From positions 1 through 34,249 of the forward strand of contig JAJQCA010000016.1 in NCBI GenBank assembly GCA_021202985.1: DNA of 34,249 bases. The letters are read 5' to 3'. Shown here in pieces: positions 1-6,134 of the stretch; within the stretch, counting starts at the first letter, position 1; each line of letters begins with the position of its first letter. This DNA comes from Alistipes sp. (GTDB lineage Bacteria; Bacteroidota; Bacteroidia; Bacteroidales; Rikenellaceae). The translations under genes and the position numbers were made by a program. The notes beneath the pieces are model-generated. The model saw nothing but the letters and a program-made list of their open reading frames with translations, was not told the DNA's origin and ran no database searches.

Positions 1-159
1 CACCGGATATCTTGAAAATCAGTATTAATCTGTCAACCTATTTTAGGACGGGACACCCCCGGCACTCCGACCTGTGATTCCGCACATACTTATCCCGTTC
101 GGAACGATACACAGAAGACGTTTACCGGCGCCTGCAAATTCTCCGTATACAATGAAATT
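1..159. other. Intergenic stretch at left window edge
   Basis: I see no convincing gene, RNA or promoter here. It lies downstream of the thioesterase gene on the minus strand. A neighbouring gene beyond the window edge cannot be judged. Confidence 0.4.
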
Positions 160-675
160 TTATTTATCCTGTATGTCGATGGTTCCCGGGATATCCTCCC
201 CTGTCAGGAATATCAATTCGTCCTGCTCTGAGGCCTCGTCGGAGATCTTCCCGGCCGGTTGTTTAAGGTATCTGCCTTTTGCCGTCACGGCGACCGTTCC
301 GTCTGGGAGGATTATTTCCCCGCTGCCGGTAAACATTCGACCCAGGTCCTCGTCCACCCGGCCCACCACGGTTATTTCGCAACCGTAAGGAACGGGCTTA
401 CGGTACCGGAGCGTCAGTTCGAGCGTTACACCCCATATCGTATCGTCACGACCGACGGAAATGGCCCTTCCGATAGTTTCGTCCAACAGGGAGGAGGACA
501 CCCCACCGTGGAGCCGGCCGGGATAACTCTGGTGGTGCTCACACGGGGTGCAGCGGCAAATCACCTCTCCCCGCCCGGTCTCATAAAAACGTGAATTGAG
601 TCCGTGACTGTTCTCCACCCCGCATACGAAGCACATTCGCGAGTTATACTGAAGTCCGGTTATTTCGTGTTTCAT
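160..675 (-). CDS. PaaI/hotdog-fold thioesterase family protein
   Basis: This 171-residue protein resembles the PaaI/YbgC-like hotdog thioesterases, cytosolic enzymes that hydrolyse acyl-CoA or related thioesters. What is visible: an HGG motif at residues 56-58 followed by the helix SSLLDETIGRA (about 60-71), with D65/E66 where the family places its catalytic acid, and beta-strand-rich sequence to about residue 135 (LTLRYRKPVPYG, then GRVDEDLGRMFTGSG). The N-terminus contains CFVCGVENSHGL, a Cys-x2-Cys and 'N-x-x-GL' start seen in many annotated PaaI-type proteins. The last 35 residues are acidic and probably disordered. The gene stands alone on the minus strand with about 240 bp to the divergent regulator gene. 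The substrate cannot be predicted from the sequence. The assignment to the fold is fairly secure; thioesterase activity is inferred. Confidence 0.8.
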   Translation of the reverse strand: MKHEITGLQYNSRMCFVCGVENSHGLNSRFYETGRGEVICRCTPCEHHQSYPGRLHGGVSSSLLDETIGRAISVGRDDTIWGVTLELTLRYRKPVPYGCEITVVGRVDEDLGRMFTGSGEIILPDGTVAVTAKGRYLKQPAGKISDEASEQDELIFLTGEDIPGTIDIQDK

Positions 676-735
676 ACCATGCTGGATTTTATACCGTGGT
701 AAAATTAAGAACTATTACTGTAATATCCTTTCGGC

Positions 736-756
736 CTGTTCCGTTTACCGAAACAG
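736..756. promoter_or_regulatory. Imperfect inverted repeat upstream of first HTH regulator
   Basis: CTGTTCCG (736-743) and CGAAACAG (749-756) form an 8-bp inverted repeat with one mismatch and a 5-base spacer. It lies about 25 bp upstream of the -33 box of the promoter proposed for the first regulator gene. It could be an operator or a weak hairpin; no protein can be assigned to it. Confidence 0.25.
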
Positions 757-781
757 TCGTGACGTTAGGTCGGTACGGTAT

Positions 782-812
782 TTTGAAATGGCATTTTTTT
801 TTGCTAAATTAG
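782..812 (+). promoter_or_regulatory. Bacteroidota-type promoter of first HTH regulator
   Basis: TTTG at 782-785 is followed after exactly 19 bases by TAAATTAG at 805-812, one mismatch from the TAnnTTTG -7 consensus. It predicts transcription from about 819 and a leader of roughly 95 nt before the ATG at 915. Confidence 0.5.
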
Positions 813-914
813 ATATAGGGCGAAAAAAAGGGATTCCGACGCAAAACTTTTATATTCTTTCCATCTTTCATCTCCGCCTGTTTTGCACGCCGGAACCCCG
901 CAACAGATAAAGCC

Positions 915-1877
915 ATGACGACCGAACAGATCAATAACGGGCTGATAGAGATTATGAGGGAGAAGGTGCCCGCGGGAACGAACCTTGCCCGTGTTTTAAT
1001 GGACCTCCTTTGCATAGGTAAGGAAGCGGTCTACCGCAGGTTGAGGGGAGAGGTGCCTTTCACCCTTGCCGAAGCGGCGATCGTATCGGGTAAACTGGGC
1101 ATTTCACTCGATAAACTCGTGGGTTCCGGGCGTGAAGGCAATGCCGTATTCGACCTCAATATCGTACGGTACGAGAATCCGGTGGATACCTACTATGCCA
1201 TGATTGACAATTACCTCAGGCTATTCGAGGGTATCGCAGACCCTTCTGCGGTCGAGACAGGTACGGCGGCCAATATCATACCGCAGATGTTCACTATGAA
1301 GTACGAAATGCTGTCGAGGTTCAGGTTCGCAAAATGGGTGTACCAGAACCAGACAAGGGAGCACGTGCGTACGCTCGACGAACTCGTACTGCCCGACAGG
1401 CTGTACCAAAAGCAGGCCGAGTATGTGGCGGCTTTGCAGGATTTCGGCTTCACGTATTATATATGGGATTCGATGCTGTTCAATTCGCTCGTGAACGATA
1501 TAAAATATTTCGTGAGTATCAATATGCTCAACGACAGGAACGTCGCCCGGCTCCGGGAAGAATTGCAGGCGCTTCTCGAGGAGATGTACGTTATGTGCTC
1601 CACGGGGCATTTCCGGTCCGGCCGCGAGGTGCAGATATACATTTCCAACATAAATTTCGAAGCCACATACAGCTATATCGAGACCCGTGGGTATTTGCTA
1701 AGTATGCTCAAAGCGTTCTCTGTCAGTTCAATGACTTCCCGTGACGAAGGGGTGTTCAATAACCTGAAACAGTGGATACGTTCGCTCAAAAAATTCTCGA
1801 TACTGATTTCCCAGAGCGGGGAGATGCACCGGATACAGTTTTTCGCAAGGCAAAAAGAGATTGTCAATACCCTCTGA
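915..1877 (+). CDS. Putative HTH-type transcriptional regulator (paralogue A)
   Basis: I do not recognise a named family for this 320-residue protein. The first 70 residues look like a helix-turn-helix DNA-binding domain: a predicted helix (LIEIMREKV), then LARVLMDLLCIGKEAVYRRLRG, which reads as a turn and recognition helix rich in Tyr/Arg, then a helix ending LGISLDKLVG. The arrangement recalls the BetR/HTH_3-like domains found in uncharacterised Bacteroidota proteins. The remaining 250 residues are helical with many aromatic residues, have no membrane segment, and end in a conserved block (LISQSGEMHRIQFFARQ, then IVNTL). The gene 380 bp downstream is clearly its paralogue, sharing RRLRGEVPF, the SNI-x-FE motif and the C-terminal block. 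A cytosolic regulator with a sensory or oligomerising C-terminal half is the likeliest reading; no target or ligand can be inferred. Confidence 0.7.
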   Translation: MTTEQINNGLIEIMREKVPAGTNLARVLMDLLCIGKEAVYRRLRGEVPFTLAEAAIVSGKLGISLDKLVGSGREGNAVFDLNIVRYENPVDTYYAMIDNYLRLFEGIADPSAVETGTAANIIPQMFTMKYEMLSRFRFAKWVYQNQTREHVRTLDELVLPDRLYQKQAEYVAALQDFGFTYYIWDSMLFNSLVNDIKYFVSINMLNDRNVARLREELQALLEEMYVMCSTGHFRSGREVQIYISNINFEATYSYIETRGYLLSMLKAFSVSSMTSRDEGVFNNLKQWIRSLKKFSILISQSGEMHRIQFFARQKEIVNTL

Positions 1878-1893
1878 TTTCCCGGTAATCAGA

Positions 1894-1928
1894 TGTTACA
1901 TATCCGGCTAGTTACATTATCTGTAACA
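1894..1928. promoter_or_regulatory. Cluster of GTTACA/TGTAAC inverted repeats, operator candidate
   Basis: GTTACA (1911-1916) and TGTAAC (1922-1927) are a perfect 6-bp inverted repeat spaced by 5 bases. A further upstream copy, TGTTACA (1894-1900), is the exact complement of TGTAACA (1922-1928). Three arms of one motif within 35 bp, 17 bp after the stop codon of the first regulator, look more like a protein-binding site than a terminator, because no T-run follows. Confidence 0.4.
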
Positions 1929-2086
1929 GCACCCCGGGTGGCTAATGCTTTTAGCACATTTTGTGCACATAAGTCGGTTTGAGTCAAAATTAGACAAAGC
2001 CGGATTGTCGTTTTGGTTTTAGCGAAACGTTCATGTGGCTTATTTCCACCATCTTTGTGGCTGGAAATTGAATGTGCTTGTCAGTA

Positions 2087-2141
2087 GATAGCCGGACTAT
2101 CAGGCCCAATCCCCGTTAGGGAAGGGGATCTGGACGGGCCC
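2087..2141 (+). promoter_or_regulatory. Two tandem hairpins, possible structured leader of second regulator
   Basis: The first hairpin is GATAG (2087-2091) with CTATC (2097-2101) around a CCGGA loop. Directly after it comes a nested stem: GGCCC (2103-2107) pairs with GGGCC (2136-2140), and inside it ATCCCC (2109-2114) pairs with GGGGAT (2124-2129). No T-run follows, so it is not a simple terminator. It lies 116 bp upstream of the ATG at 2257. Confidence 0.35.
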
Positions 2142-2256
2142 GGGAGTTTTCATAATGCCGTGTGCTGTCGTGGTGTTATTCGTAACGGGTTCTCAGGGTC
2201 TTTACTGGTGAGGTGCAGGCAATGAATTTACAGGAAGAGATTAATATCGGGGACTT

Positions 2257-3237
2257 ATGAAGTCATTGGCGGATCAGGATTTTGGAGAGGGATTGGTAGA
2301 GGCTATGAGGGAAAGGCTTCCAAAGGGGGTTAATCTTGCCCACCACCTTATGGATTTGCTTTGCCTCGGGAAAGAGTCCGTCTACAGGCGCCTGAGGGGC
2401 GAAGTGCCTTTTACATTCAACGAAGTGGTCTTCCTGGCTAAGCATTTCAATATATCGCTCGACGGTATAATGGGCGAAACCGTATCGAACGGGGCCATGT
2501 TCAACCTCCAGCTTATAGCGACCGATGACGAGTTCGAGAACTATTGCGAAATTCAGAACTATTATTCCAATATCTTCGGTTATATAGCCAAGGACCCGGC
2601 TTCGGAGCTGACTATGGCGTGCAATACAATCCCGTACTCGTTGTACCCCGCCTTCGAATACCTTACACGTTACCGACTGTGCCGCTGGATGTACCACAAC
2701 GACAAACTGTCGCTGCCCACCACGCTGGCCGATGTGCCCGTGCCGAGAAAACTTATCGAAGTACAGGAAAAACTCGCTTCTTCCATCAGAGAGATAAATT
2801 CGGTCTCATTCATTTGGGACTGTAATGTGCTGAAATCATTTATCCGGGAGATTGAATACTTCCGGGCGTTGAGGATGCTGATGGACAGCGACCTTGCACG
2901 GCTTAAAACGGAACTTATGGCCCTGCTCGACGAACTGGAAAAAATGACCATCGAGGGCCATAACAGGGAGGGCCGGAAGGTATCGGTCTACCTGTCGAAC
3001 ATAGATTTCGAGTCGAGTTACGGATATGCCGAACGGGAAGGATTCCAAATCTGTTTCTTCCGTATACACCTTATTAATTCGTTCGATTCGCAGCAGAAAC
3101 AGATATGTGAGGCTCAGAAGTCGTGGGTGCGCGCGTTAAAACGCCATTCGACCCTGATATCCCAGAGCGGCGAGGTGGATAGGATAAAATTCTTTGCCGA
3201 ACACCGCGCCATTGTAAATGCTCTCGGTACTAATTGA
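2257..3237 (+). CDS. Putative HTH-type transcriptional regulator (paralogue B)
   Basis: This 326-residue protein is a clear full-length paralogue of the preceding gene product. It shares the N-terminal block (MREKxP/MRERLP, LMDLLC-x-GKE-x-VYRRLRGEVPF), the middle IWD and YLSNIDFESSY segments, and the C-terminal LISQSGEVDRIKFFAE block followed by IVNAL. As in its partner, the first 70 residues look like an HTH domain and the rest is a helical, aromatic-rich region without membrane segments. The recognition-helix region (GKESVYRRLRG) is nearly identical to that of paralogue A (GKEAVYRRLRG), so the two could bind the same or overlapping sites, while the C-terminal halves diverge more. The gene is followed by a strong terminator at 3331-3358. 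Function is unknown; a regulatory role is inferred from the N-terminal fold. Confidence 0.7.
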   Translation: MKSLADQDFGEGLVEAMRERLPKGVNLAHHLMDLLCLGKESVYRRLRGEVPFTFNEVVFLAKHFNISLDGIMGETVSNGAMFNLQLIATDDEFENYCEIQNYYSNIFGYIAKDPASELTMACNTIPYSLYPAFEYLTRYRLCRWMYHNDKLSLPTTLADVPVPRKLIEVQEKLASSIREINSVSFIWDCNVLKSFIREIEYFRALRMLMDSDLARLKTELMALLDELEKMTIEGHNREGRKVSVYLSNIDFESSYGYAEREGFQICFFRIHLINSFDSQQKQICEAQKSWVRALKRHSTLISQSGEVDRIKFFAEHRAIVNALGTN

Positions 3238-3309
3238 GAGCCCACGTCACGATTTAAGGCTACATAAGCCTATTCAATATTTTATTTAATAATTAGCTGG
3301 GTTGATGTG

Positions 3310-3321
3310 GCAGTATACTGC
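3310..3321. repeat. 12-bp perfect palindrome GCAGTATACTGC
   Basis: The sequence reads identically on both strands. It lies between the second regulator's stop codon and its terminator. Binding-site or chance origin cannot be distinguished. Confidence 0.3.
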
Positions 3322-3330
3322 TGCCGCTCG

Positions 3331-3358
3331 GGGCCTGAATCGATTTCAGGCCCTTTTT
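3331..3358 (+). terminator. Rho-independent terminator after the second regulator
   Basis: GGGCCTGAA (3331-3339) pairs perfectly with TTCAGGCCC (3345-3353) around the loop TCGAT, followed by five T. It ends the plus-strand regulator unit and lies just beyond the convergent Fpg/Nei gene end at 3364. Confidence 0.85.
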
Positions 3359-3363
3359 ATTTA

Positions 3364-4221
3364 CTACCCCGGCCGGGCCGTCGTTTTCAAAGGCTGGCAG
3401 ACTGGACAGTAATAGACACTCCCGCCCATATAATTTTCTTTTATTATTGCGGCTCCGCAAACGGGGCACGGGCTTCCGGCCGTGTCTTTAGACAGTACGG
3501 CACGGTAACCGCCTTTTCTTCCGAAAATATCCGTTTCGCAATCCCGGCCGCCTTCGGCGACCATTTTCCCAAGCGTGCATTTTATTGATTCGTATAATTT
3601 GTCAAACTCACGGGAAGAAAGCCGGGAAGTCCCCGTTTTCGGGTGTATTCCCGCATGGAAGAGTATATCCTGAAGAACGCCGTTCCCGAGGCCGGGTATG
3701 CGTTGCCCGGTCGCGAGCAGCGCCTTAACACTCTTGTTCCGTACGGCAGGGTCTTCGACCAGCGACATAAAATATTCGCGGGTGAAACCGTCGGAGAGAA
3801 CCTGCGGCCTGTTAAGGGCGGTTTCGTAGTAACCGGCAAGGTTACCCTCGGGTTTCCCGCCCGTAAAAGTGATAATACCGCCGTACATCCGCACCGAAGC
3901 GGTCAGGCAGCTCTGGTCGGTAAAACCGATGAGTAACTGATGGGACCGGGGAAGGTCGCCGGGCGGTTCGATATAACGGAAATTCACCCCGTCGGTAAAA
4001 ACCAGCGACACCTCTCCGGCCAATATCTCCACCATACCCCCCACCGGCCGCGCCCCGGTGACGGTACGACCGACCAGTACCCCGGCAAAAGATTCCGGTT
4101 CCGGGTTATAAAATGTGAATTTATGCGGGGTGAACCCGGCGATGACGGTTTCTATGGTTTTTCCGGTGAGTACACCGGCCAACTGTGTCGCGAACAAGCG
4201 GGCTTCGGGAGCTTCGAGCAT
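3364..4221 (-). CDS. Fpg/Nei-family protein lacking canonical catalytic residues
   Basis: Fpg/Nei enzymes excise oxidised bases from DNA and nick the backbone. This 285-residue protein has the family architecture: an N-terminal beta domain, a helix-two-turn-helix with IPGLGN (175-180) and the following ILFHAGIHP segment (186-194), and a C-terminal zinc finger with C252, C255, C272 and C275. However, it starts MLEAPEA where canonical enzymes start MPELPE, so the nucleophilic Pro2 is Leu, although Glu3 is kept. The usual beta-hairpin Lys region reads ARPVGGMVE (57-65) without Lys, and the zinc-finger Arg position reads GGSVYYC. I recall similar MIEIPE/MLEIPE proteins in Firmicutes and Bacteroidota annotated as endonuclease VIII, so this is probably a distinct subfamily rather than decay. 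The motif GGRDCETDIFG (224-234) also seems typical of it. It may bind DNA without classical lyase activity. Confidence 0.85.
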   Translation of the reverse strand: MLEAPEARLFATQLAGVLTGKTIETVIAGFTPHKFTFYNPEPESFAGVLVGRTVTGARPVGGMVEILAGEVSLVFTDGVNFRYIEPPGDLPRSHQLLIGFTDQSCLTASVRMYGGIITFTGGKPEGNLAGYYETALNRPQVLSDGFTREYFMSLVEDPAVRNKSVKALLATGQRIPGLGNGVLQDILFHAGIHPKTGTSRLSSREFDKLYESIKCTLGKMVAEGGRDCETDIFGRKGGYRAVLSKDTAGSPCPVCGAAIIKENYMGGSVYYCPVCQPLKTTARPG

Positions 4222-4247
4222 ACGGTCGTGTTTTGGGTTACATACCG

Positions 4248-4277
4248 CAAGATATGAAAACGGCCGCCGGATGCAAA
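4248..4277 (-). promoter_or_regulatory. Promoter of the Fpg/Nei-family gene
   Basis: On the minus strand TTTG (4277-4274) is followed after 19 bases by TATCTTG (4254-4248), a -7 box one base short of TAnnTTTG. It would start transcription near 4241, about 20 nt before the ATG at 4221. Confidence 0.4.
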
Positions 4278-4421
4278 GTCCGGACAGGAAGGGCAGGAAT
4301 TTTATCGGCGGGTAAAATATTTCCCGGACCGGTTCGTCTACAAATGTGAAGGCCTTTTCAATGGTTCACCATCGGTGTAAGGAGTTGATGCAGCCCGCCG
4401 GCAGGAACGCGTAAACGAATT

Positions 4422-4697
4422 ATGGAAAACACTAAAAAAATGATTATTATGTTTTGGAATAATCGAAATACCGAATCGACACTTAAAATAATACCCGATC
4501 TATGCGCCGGATGCGGCCGGTGCATGGCACGATGCCGCAGGGACGCCCTGAGGATGCATTACCGCGACGACAGGGCCACCGTGTGGCTGGCTTATCCCGA
4601 GAGATGTACCGGCTGCGGGAAGTGTACGCGGGTATGCCAGATGCAGGCACTCTATCTCGAAAAAGAGAGCGGGCAGGTATACGGCGCATTCAAATAA
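4422..4697 (+). CDS. Small 2[4Fe-4S] ferredoxin-type protein
   Basis: This 91-residue protein has two complete CxxCxxCxxxC cluster motifs: C28, C31, C34, C38 and C62, C65, C68, C72. Such proteins carry electrons in the cytoplasm or serve as subunits of redox complexes. The Pro that usually follows the last Cys of each bacterial ferredoxin motif is absent (CRRDAL and CQMQAL). The two motifs are separated by 23 residues. The first 27 residues precede the first cluster, and internal Met7 or Met10 are alternative starts. A His-rich membrane protein and an ECF sigma factor follow on the same strand (25-bp gap, then overlap), so the three are probably co-transcribed. A partner enzyme is not visible. 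Function as an iron-sulfur protein is secure; its specific role is unknown. Confidence 0.88.
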   Translation: MENTKKMIIMFWNNRNTESTLKIIPDLCAGCGRCMARCRRDALRMHYRDDRATVWLAYPERCTGCGKCTRVCQMQALYLEKESGQVYGAFK

Positions 4698-4722
4698 TTA
4701 CGATATTTAAACCTTAAACGAT

Positions 4723-5241
4723 ATGAAAATGGGAAGATTCAGGCACGGGCTGGGATTTTTAATATTCCTCGCGGTTTTTGCCGCAGCCACTGTAGTAATA
4801 ATGTTGTTGTGGAACAGCGTGGCGGTTTACCTGTTCGCCGTTCCGACGGTCAATTTCTGGTATGCTGCGGGGTTATTGCTGTTATCCAAACTGTTGCTGG
4901 GTGGTTTTAAAGGCGGATTCCACGGACACCGCTGCGGCGGCAGACACGGTCACCATGGTCACCGTGGTCACGGAAGGCACAGGGGATTCAAAGGGCGCGG
5001 CGGCTGCGACCGTCAAGGTCCCGACGGAGAAGGTGTGGGCGCGCACACCGGGTTCGACAGCCATATGGATATGATACGCGAAATGCACCACCGCTTCCAT
5101 GCGATGGGCGAAGACGAGCGGCGCGAGAAGATACGCAGGCATATGGAACATTTTTTCGGGGACGACTGTGGTTGCGGGCCTGCCCGTAAAGTAAGCCCGG
5201 TAAGCGACCGGCCGGAAGATGAAAACCGGGTCGATGAATAG
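4723..5241 (+). CDS. Small membrane protein with His-rich, likely metal-binding segment
   Basis: I do not recognise a named family. The 172-residue protein has two hydrophobic segments (about residues 11-31 and 45-60), then a Gly/His-rich stretch (66-88) with closely spaced His and one Cys, then a charged helical region (about 114-150: HMDMIREMHHRFHAMGEDE and onward) and a CGCG motif near residue 157. The His/Cys density suggests binding of divalent metal ions or a metal-responsive switch, but that is inference. Its last codons overlap the start of the ECF sigma gene, an arrangement often seen for sigma factors and membrane regulators, so a sensor or anti-sigma role is a reasonable hypothesis. 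No FecR-like or zinc-containing anti-sigma (ZAS) motif is visible. Confidence 0.75.
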   Translation: MKMGRFRHGLGFLIFLAVFAAATVVIMLLWNSVAVYLFAVPTVNFWYAAGLLLLSKLLLGGFKGGFHGHRCGGRHGHHGHRGHGRHRGFKGRGGCDRQGPDGEGVGAHTGFDSHMDMIREMHHRFHAMGEDERREKIRRHMEHFFGDDCGCGPARKVSPVSDRPEDENRVDE

Positions 5242-5824
5242 CGTTGCGCTGGTGGCGGACGAACCGAAAAAAACAGGCGCACGGGCGCGTGACGCTTTTA
5301 TCCGGTATGGGGCGGCGATACGCGGGTTTATCCGTAAGAGGGTAGGCAATACCGAGGACACGGAGGATATCCTGCAAAACGTTTTCCATAACCTTGCCCG
5401 GCTGGACGAAGAGGAGGAGCCGATAGAGAGCATCAGCGCGTGGCTGTACCGGGTGGCCCGTAACCAGATTATAGACCATGGCCGAAAAAAACGGGAGGAG
5501 AGTCTTCCCGACTGGGCGGCCGAGGGGGAGGATACCGGATTTTTCTCCGGAATCGAATCACTCTTCGTCGGGGATGAGGACGACCCGGAGGTGCTCATGC
5601 TTCGTTCGGCGGTCTGGACCACGCTCGAGCAGGCCCTCTCGGAGCTTCCGCCTGAACAGCGGAGCGTCTTCGAACTTAACGAAATGCAGGATTTTTCTTT
5701 CCGCGAGATATCCGAAACGACGGGAATACCGGTAAATACACTGATATCCCGTAAACGGTACGCGGTGCTCCACCTGCGGGAACGACTATCCGAATTATAC
5801 CGTAACCTCATAGAAAAAACCTGA
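5219..5824 (+). CDS. ECF-type RNA polymerase sigma factor
   Basis: This 201-residue protein has the two domains of sigma-70 family extracytoplasmic-function factors. Region 2 spans roughly residues 25-95, with TEDILQNVFHNLARL and the -10-binding segment AWLYRVARNQIIDHGRK. Region 4 spans about 133-190, with LSELPPEQRSVFELNEMQ and the HTH SFREISETTGIPVNTLISRKR. The linker (about 95-130) is unusually acidic. The start at 5219 overlaps the upstream gene by 23 bp; an in-frame ATG at 5234 would reduce the overlap to 8 bp and is equally possible. No separate anti-sigma gene follows; a hairpin lies 25 bp after the stop. Identity as a sigma factor is firm; its regulon and inducing signal are unknown, though the overlapping His-rich membrane protein may be its regulator. 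Confidence 0.93.
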   Translation: MKTGSMNSVALVADEPKKTGARARDAFIRYGAAIRGFIRKRVGNTEDTEDILQNVFHNLARLDEEEEPIESISAWLYRVARNQIIDHGRKKREESLPDWAAEGEDTGFFSGIESLFVGDEDDPEVLMLRSAVWTTLEQALSELPPEQRSVFELNEMQDFSFREISETTGIPVNTLISRKRYAVLHLRERLSELYRNLIEKT

Positions 5825-5848
5825 CCTGACGGCCGGGTTTTTTATGTG

Positions 5849-5871
5849 ACGGGGTTTAAAACCCCGTTTAA
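5849..5871. terminator. Palindromic hairpin after the ECF sigma gene
   Basis: ACGGGGTTT (5849-5857) and AAACCCCGT (5859-5867) pair perfectly about a single central A, with a short T-rich tail (TTAA). It probably ends transcription of the ferredoxin/His-rich/sigma unit. The tight symmetry also suits a protein-binding site. Confidence 0.55.
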
Positions 5872-6134
5872 TGGAATGATACGTATGGACGGTATTTCCG
5901 TTAAGTTGTCGGATGTCGACGGGGAGGCTCGTTGAAACATTCTCAAAATATAAATCCGGCCGCCGAATTTTCTCCTCGAATAAACATATCATTCTTTCCG
6001 GTCACGAATTACCGTCGGTTTTTTTCGACTTTATCTCTTGAAATTGTTTACCATTTTCGGCCTGGTATATTTACGAACGTTGCCGCTTCCGAAGCGGTTT
6101 TCCGTCCGCAGGAAAATAGATTAAATTTGCACTT
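5872..6134. other. Non-coding stretch before the RNA methyltransferase gene
   Basis: No plausible gene is seen; the short frames have no recognisable motifs. An additional promoter-like match, ATTG (6043-6046), 19 bases, then TATATTTA (6066-6073), precedes the stronger -7 box at 6122-6129. Confidence 0.45.
6098..6129 (+). promoter_or_regulatory. Promoter abutting the methyltransferase start codon
   Basis: TAAATTTG at 6122-6129 matches the -7 consensus exactly. TTTC (6099-6102) sits 19 bases upstream as an imperfect -33 box. With the usual distance from this box to the transcription start, the mRNA would begin at or next to the ATG at 6135, so the message may be leaderless. Confidence 0.55.

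Larger units (their letters stand above)
1878..2256. other. Hairpin-rich 379-bp spacer between the two paralogous regulators
   Basis: No credible ORF lies here. It begins with several GTTACA/TGTAAC arms (1894-1928), continues with a small hairpin GCACA-TTT-TGTGC (1954-1966), and contains GATAG-CCGGA-CTATC (2087-2101), immediately followed by a nested hairpin (2103-2140). A partial -7 match, CATCTTTG, is at 2050-2057, but I find no -33 box at the right distance. The segment may hold the operator and a structured leader for the second regulator. Confidence 0.5.

Noticed and set aside
2050-2057. CATCTTTG as the -7 box for the second regulator
   Set aside because: It has one mismatch in the TA and no TTTG or TTG at the 19-21 base spacing upstream, so it is not called a promoter.
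4388-4414. Eight-codon mini-ORF (MQPAGRNA) upstream of the ferredoxin gene, considered as a leader peptide
   Set aside because: Its AAGGAG is only 3 bases from the ATG, there is no repeated regulatory codon, and no attenuator hairpin follows it.
4882-5811. 309-codon open frame on the minus strand opposite the His-rich protein and sigma factor genes
   Set aside because: The translation is Ser/Arg-rich and typical of an antisense shadow; both plus-strand genes have better evidence.
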